Made by a program: the position numbers and the translations under genes. Shown here piece after piece: positions 41,822 to 44,733 of a stretch of 44,733 nucleotides of DNA (position 1 is its first letter; each line of letters opens with the position of its first letter). The stretch is from IMG/VR virus record IMGVR_UViG_3300042867_000519, positions 1 to 44,733 of that record; one strand, 5' to 3'. The stretch comes from a virus. Under the pieces are notes generated by a model. That model was not told where the DNA came from. It saw nothing but the letters and a program-made list of their open reading frames with translations, and did no database searches.

Positions 41822-43321
41822 TTACACTACGTCTTTTATAAGATAAAAACCGAGTCCTGGGTTTTGCCGAATTAATTTGGTTGCACTCCCACCGCTGTAA
41901 ATGGTGCTGTATGTAGTGGTGCCGTAACTGTTATAAAATACCACATTTCCGGATGTTGTAATCACCGGATATCCCGAAACACCGTTTATAGTTGGATAAA
42001 AATCAGACGTCGAATCAATCATTAAGGCTTTGTGAAAAGTATTTGAACTCATTTGCACAGGAGAACTGACAGTCGTAGCGGGATTGACTCCGTATGTAAT
42101 ACCACCCCAGCCCCATAGCGTGCCATCAGTTTTTATCGCACGCGGTCCATAGTAGCCCCCCGCTTCAACGGAGTTCCAACTGGTTCCGGCACCAACTTGA
42201 ATTGGACTGCTTTTGTCCACGGTCAAGCCGTTGCCCAAATCACCGTACGCGCCATACCCCCAACTCCACAATGTGCCATCTGTTTTTATAGCATGTGTGG
42301 TACCGGTAAATCCGCCCGAACTTAATTTCGCCCAATTGGTTAGGGTGCCAACTTGGGTTGGACTGCTGCGACTTGTTGTGTCTCCTAACCCCAATACGCC
42401 GTAACCACCGTTCCCCCAAGCCCACAATGTGCCGTCAGTTTTTATCGCAAATGAGTTGTTGCCGGTGTTGCTCGCAATTACTGTTGCCCAATTGGTTCCA
42501 GCACCAATTTGAACTGGACTGCTTTTGTTCGCAGTTGTTCCGTCACCCAGCTGACCATTTGCGTTATAGCCCCACGCCCACAATGTGCCGTCAGTTTTTG
42601 TCGCCAATACGTGATATCCAAGCCCAGACACACTGACCGATCTCCAGGTTGTTCCAGCGCCAATTTGGGTTGGAGTGCTGCGATTTACACCGTTTCCTTG
42701 CCCCAACTGGCCATACAAGTTGCTACCCCAAGACCATAGCGTGCCATTTTTCTTTACTCCAATCTGCATCGAACGTCCATAACTAGCATTTGCAAGATAC
42801 CAAGCGCCCGCGCTTCCGTATGCGCCACCGTCGCAATCTACGCAGTCCTGACCACCGGGTGCGGCGTCGCCACCGGCACCAAAACTAACAAAACCGGAAC
42901 TTATTCCTGCATCTGTTGTATAATACCCACTGGTATTGGTACCACCAAAATTCTCCAAATAAATCGCGGCAAATAAGCCGGTGGGATGCTCGCAGATACA
43001 CTGGCCATACTCATCGGGATTACCACAACAACCGCAGTTATCATCAGTAGTAAGCTCGCAGGCACCGATGTTTTCATTTTGACCTAGACCATCAAAATAT
43101 CTACCAAACGCTCTGTATCCAATTGTGTCTATTACTCCTTCATATGCATAAACTATTGCAGCACTTTTTCCATATCCATCACTCAAAGATATTGCACCAC
43201 TTGATTTATTAAATAAAGTTCTTACTGCTGCATCATTTAATGTTATTACAGCAGTGGCTGAATACCCCAGTTCGGTATTTACCATACTCATTGAAATTGG
43301 ACCTGATGCTGGTAGTGCCAT
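41822..43321 (-). CDS. Tail fibre / receptor-binding protein with RCC1-type propeller
   Basis: The 499-aa protein has a short virion-type N-terminus (MALPASGPISMSMVNTELGY then ISLSDGYGKS, residues 1-53) that resembles phage adaptor regions and probably anchors it to the tail. Residues 88-163 contain eight Cys (88, 96, 98, 99, 108, 110, 160, 163), for example CGCCGNPDEYGQCIC, an unusual Cys-rich loop that may bind metal or form disulfides. From about 186 onwards five RCC1-like repeats follow, each with GTLWSWG or GTLWAWG and a G-x-L-G turn, predicting a beta-propeller, here as a putative ligand-binding head. The last ~70 residues do not match the repeat. Confidence 0.82.
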   Translation of the reverse strand: MALPASGPISMSMVNTELGYSATAVITLNDAAVRTLFNKSSGAISLSDGYGKSAAIVYAYEGVIDTIGYRAFGRYFDGLGQNENIGACELTTDDNCGCCGNPDEYGQCICEHPTGLFAAIYLENFGGTNTSGYYTTDAGISSGFVSFGAGGDAAPGGQDCVDCDGGAYGSAGAWYLANASYGRSMQIGVKKNGTLWSWGSNLYGQLGQGNGVNRSTPTQIGAGTTWRSVSVSGLGYHVLATKTDGTLWAWGYNANGQLGDGTTANKSSPVQIGAGTNWATVIASNTGNNSFAIKTDGTLWAWGNGGYGVLGLGDTTSRSSPTQVGTLTNWAKLSSGGFTGTTHAIKTDGTLWSWGYGAYGDLGNGLTVDKSSPIQVGAGTSWNSVEAGGYYGPRAIKTDGTLWGWGGITYGVNPATTVSSPVQMSSNTFHKALMIDSTSDFYPTINGVSGYPVITTSGNVVFYNSYGTTTYSTIYSGGSATKLIRQNPGLGFYLIKDVV

Positions 43322-43356
43322 GTATATTTATATATAACCGCTATTGTATATTATTT

Positions 43357-43581
43357 TTAGCTGGTTGTTGGAAATCCTGGAAATGGTATGAATGATTGTG
43401 AAGCTTCGTCCCATAGCTTAGGCAGTCCATCAGTTGGCCATGCCACAGGTGGCACAAAGCTGACAGCAGTTTCGTCCCATACCCATGATGCTGGATGACT
43501 GGCAGCTAATGCATTGGCACGAGCTTCTGCAATTTGTTCTGGTGTTGGTGGTGTATTTGAGATTCCTGGTATGTCTGGCAT
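43357..43581 (-). CDS. Small WDE-repeat protein between fibre genes
   Basis: The 74-aa protein has two similar units: WVWDETAVSFVPPVAWPTDG and KLWDEASQSFIPFPGFP. The N-terminus is Pro-rich (MPDIPGISNTPPTPEQI). Small phage proteins with the WxWDE...SFxPP repeat occur next to tail-fibre genes, but no function is known to me. It could be a fibre adaptor or assembly factor. Confidence 0.65.
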   Translation of the reverse strand: MPDIPGISNTPPTPEQIAEARANALAASHPASWVWDETAVSFVPPVAWPTDGLPKLWDEASQSFIPFPGFPTTS

Positions 43582-43653
43582 GATGTTTTGATGTGTTTTT
43601 TGTTTTAGTTTTTTAACGCCGCTAATATTTAACGCTTATATATAACTATATTT

Positions 43654-43674
43654 GTATTTGTAAATTTACAATAC
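43654..43674. repeat. AT-rich dyad after the collagen-like fibre gene
   Basis: GTATTTGTAAATTTACAATAC is nearly a perfect palindrome with the core TGTAAATTTACA. It lies downstream of the fibre stop (43,704) on the minus strand. It is too AT-rich for a strong terminator and could instead be a protein-binding dyad in the 122-bp gap. Confidence 0.35.
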
Positions 43675-43703
43675 ATACGATAGATTTATTTTTTCTATTA
43701 TTT

Positions 43704-44733
43704 TTATAATCTATTTATTTTTTGCTGCAAATCTACTATCATAGAATTTTGTTCTTTGATAGCTTCAATAAGTAGTGGAATAAGTTTTTCATATCTTACT
43801 GTCATATATATTGGATCAATTGGAGCAGCTGCAATAATTTCTGGTAATATTGCTTGTACTTGTTGAGCAGATACACCCACTTCTTTTTGTTTTGTATAAC
43901 CAAAATCTAGTGCAGTTTGATTTGGCTCAAAATAAAATCCATTAAGAGACAATACTTTATTTAGTGAATCTGGAATATTACCAAGATTATTTTTAAGACG
44001 ATCATCAGAAAAATATGCAGTAACATTACCTATAGCAGTAATGTCACCAGTCACGGCCAATGAACCTGTTATAATTGTATTTCCATTAACATCCAATTTA
44101 GCATTTGGTGTTGTTTTAGATATACCAACATTTGTAGCATTGTCATATAATACACCAGTTGATAATGTTGTTGCACCAGTAAATCTTGCTACATAACTTG
44201 CTGTGCCGCCAGATATGGTGCCAGCTCCGCTGCTGCCACTTGAACCGCTGGTTCCGGCTGCTCCGGTTGCTCCGGTTGCTCCACCAGCTCCGTTGGCTCC
44301 ACTGGTGCCACTTGAACCGCTTGTGCCGTTTGCTCCGTTGGCTCCGTTGGCTCCACTGGTGCCACTTGAACCACTTGTGCCGTTGGCTCCGTTTGCACCA
44401 CTGGTTCCACTTGAACCTCTGCTGCCGCTGCTGCCGCTGGTGCCACTTGAACCGCTGGTTCCGGCTGCTCCGGTTGCTCCGGTTGCTCCACCAGCTCCGT
44501 TGGCTCCACTGGTGCCACTTGAACCGCTTGATCCGTTGGCTCCGTTGGCTCCACTGGTGCCACTTGAACCGCTTGTACCGTTTGCTCCGTTGGCTCCACT
44601 GGTTCCGCTTGAACCTCTGCTGCCGCTGCTGCCGCTGGTGCCACTTGAACCGCTGGTTCCGGCTGCTCCGGTTGCTCCACCAGCTCCGTTGGCTCCACTG
44701 GTGCCACTTGAACCGCTTGTGCCGTTTGCACCA
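43704..44733 (-). CDS. Collagen-like tail fibre with C-terminal S74 chaperone domain (5' end off window)
   Basis: The frame stays open from the window end through 43,704 (about 343 codons visible). Codons from 44,732 down to about 44,213 encode Gly-X-Y triplets (GTSGSSGTSGANGA and GATGAAGTSG types), a collagen-like triple-helical shaft. After the transition GTISGGTASYVARFTGATTL come beta-type repeats. The end contains SDDRLKNNLGNIPDSLNKVL and VGVSAQQVQAILPEIIAA, hallmarks of the peptidase S74 intramolecular chaperone that trimerises fibres and cuts itself off. The only methionine-type start inside the window (TTG, 44,096) is internal. The protein is a trimeric fibre by family knowledge. Confidence 0.9.
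   Translation of the reverse strand, partial: GANGTSGSSGTSGANGAGGATGAAGTSGSSGTSGSSGSRGSSGTSGANGANGTSGSSGTSGANGANGSSGSSGTSGANGAGGATGATGAAGTSGSSGTSGSSGSRGSSGTSGANGANGTSGSSGTSGANGANGANGTSGSSGTSGANGAGGATGATGAAGTSGSSGSSGAGTISGGTASYVARFTGATTLSTGVLYDNATNVGISKTTPNAKLDVNGNTIITGSLAVTGDITAIGNVTAYFSDDRLKNNLGNIPDSLNKVLSLNGFYFEPNQTALDFGYTKQKEVGVSAQQVQAILPEIIAAAPIDPIYMTVRYEKLIPLLIEAIKEQNSMIVDLQQKINRL
44213..44732 (-). repeat. Collagen Gly-X-Y coding repeat with a higher-order 198-207 bp period
   Basis: Besides the 9-bp triplet periodicity, long stretches recur nearly identically at 44,242, 44,449 and 44,647 (for example GAACCGCTGGTTCCGG on the plus strand). The unit length is therefore 207 and then 198 bp, i.e. 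69 and 66 codons. High DNA identity suggests recent expansion and likely length polymorphism. Confidence 0.85.

Noticed and set aside
44189-44731. Pro/Glu/Gln/Val-rich 180-aa ORF
   Set aside because: It is the wrong frame of the Gly-X-Y fibre repeat; the real frame is continuous with the S74 domain.
44213-44732. CRISPR-like regular repeat
   Set aside because: The period is that of Gly-X-Y codons and there are no unique spacers, so it is coding repeat DNA.
1-44733. Prophage or integrative element
   Set aside because: No integrase, attachment repeat or bacterial flanking gene is visible; content is that of a lytic contractile-tailed phage.

Overview
This window is a piece of a contractile-tailed (myovirus-type) phage genome built on the T4-like plan. 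It is AT-rich and densely packed, and nearly every gene lies on the minus strand. The phage identification rests on a tail sheath, a 164-aa tail tube protein, a long tape-measure protein, a gp53-like baseplate wedge protein, two gp26-type baseplate hub paralogues, and a replication set of DnaB-like helicase, RecA/UvsX, gp32-like SSB, FEN-type exonuclease and class I ribonucleotide reductase. I cannot name the host. Most genes lack a Shine-Dalgarno motif, and one small plus-strand gene encodes an exported EF-hand peptide. Both would fit a host outside the Proteobacteria, but this is weak inference. No capsid, portal, terminase, tRNA, CRISPR or integrase gene is visible.

Layout, left to right. 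Positions 1-10,100 hold DNA metabolism: a partial AAA+ ATPase, two proteins with a shared N-terminal peptide, nrdA, nrdB, the replicative helicase, the 5'-3' exonuclease, two small unknowns, uvsX and the SSB. Positions 10,260-14,690 hold unknowns and a divergent family A DNA polymerase that has no ATG. Positions 14,300-24,620 hold baseplate and tail-core genes: a wedge or hub protein, gp53-like, a 689-aa baseplate/tube-cap protein, tape measure and two gp26-like hub proteins. Positions 24,700-27,600 hold a lipoprotein with a coiled coil and C-terminal membrane segments, followed by three proteins that share an N-terminal helix. Positions 27,850-35,750 hold the tail tube and tail sheath. These are normally adjacent, but here they are separated by about 4.4 kb carrying two homing endonucleases, the EF-hand peptide, a nucleotidyltransferase and a HAD phosphatase. 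Positions 35,850-41,390 hold a glycan island: a carbohydrate-type sulfotransferase, two paralogous GT8-like glycosyltransferases, a GT2 enzyme and a divergent GT9/TPR-type enzyme. Positions 41,370-44,733 hold host-recognition fibres: an RCC1-propeller fibre, a small WDE-repeat protein, and a collagen-like fibre ending in an S74 chaperone domain, whose 5' end is off the window.

Two systems deserve most attention. First, at least five proteins (one carrying two copies), and up to eight with looser matches, begin with a short amphipathic helix of the type M-K-K-x-E-L-K-x-L-I-K-x-I-I-x-E. Most contain an (L/I)-x-E tripeptide near its end, which is the consensus cut site of the T4 prohead protease. 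I infer that these are capsid- or virion-targeted cargo proteins. Second, the glycosyltransferase plus sulfotransferase island beside the fibre genes could build and sulfate a glycan on the virion or on the host surface.

Recurrent regulatory features are rho-independent hairpins after the main transcription units and an exact 11-bp motif (TGATATTTATA on the coding strand) upstream of five minus-strand genes.
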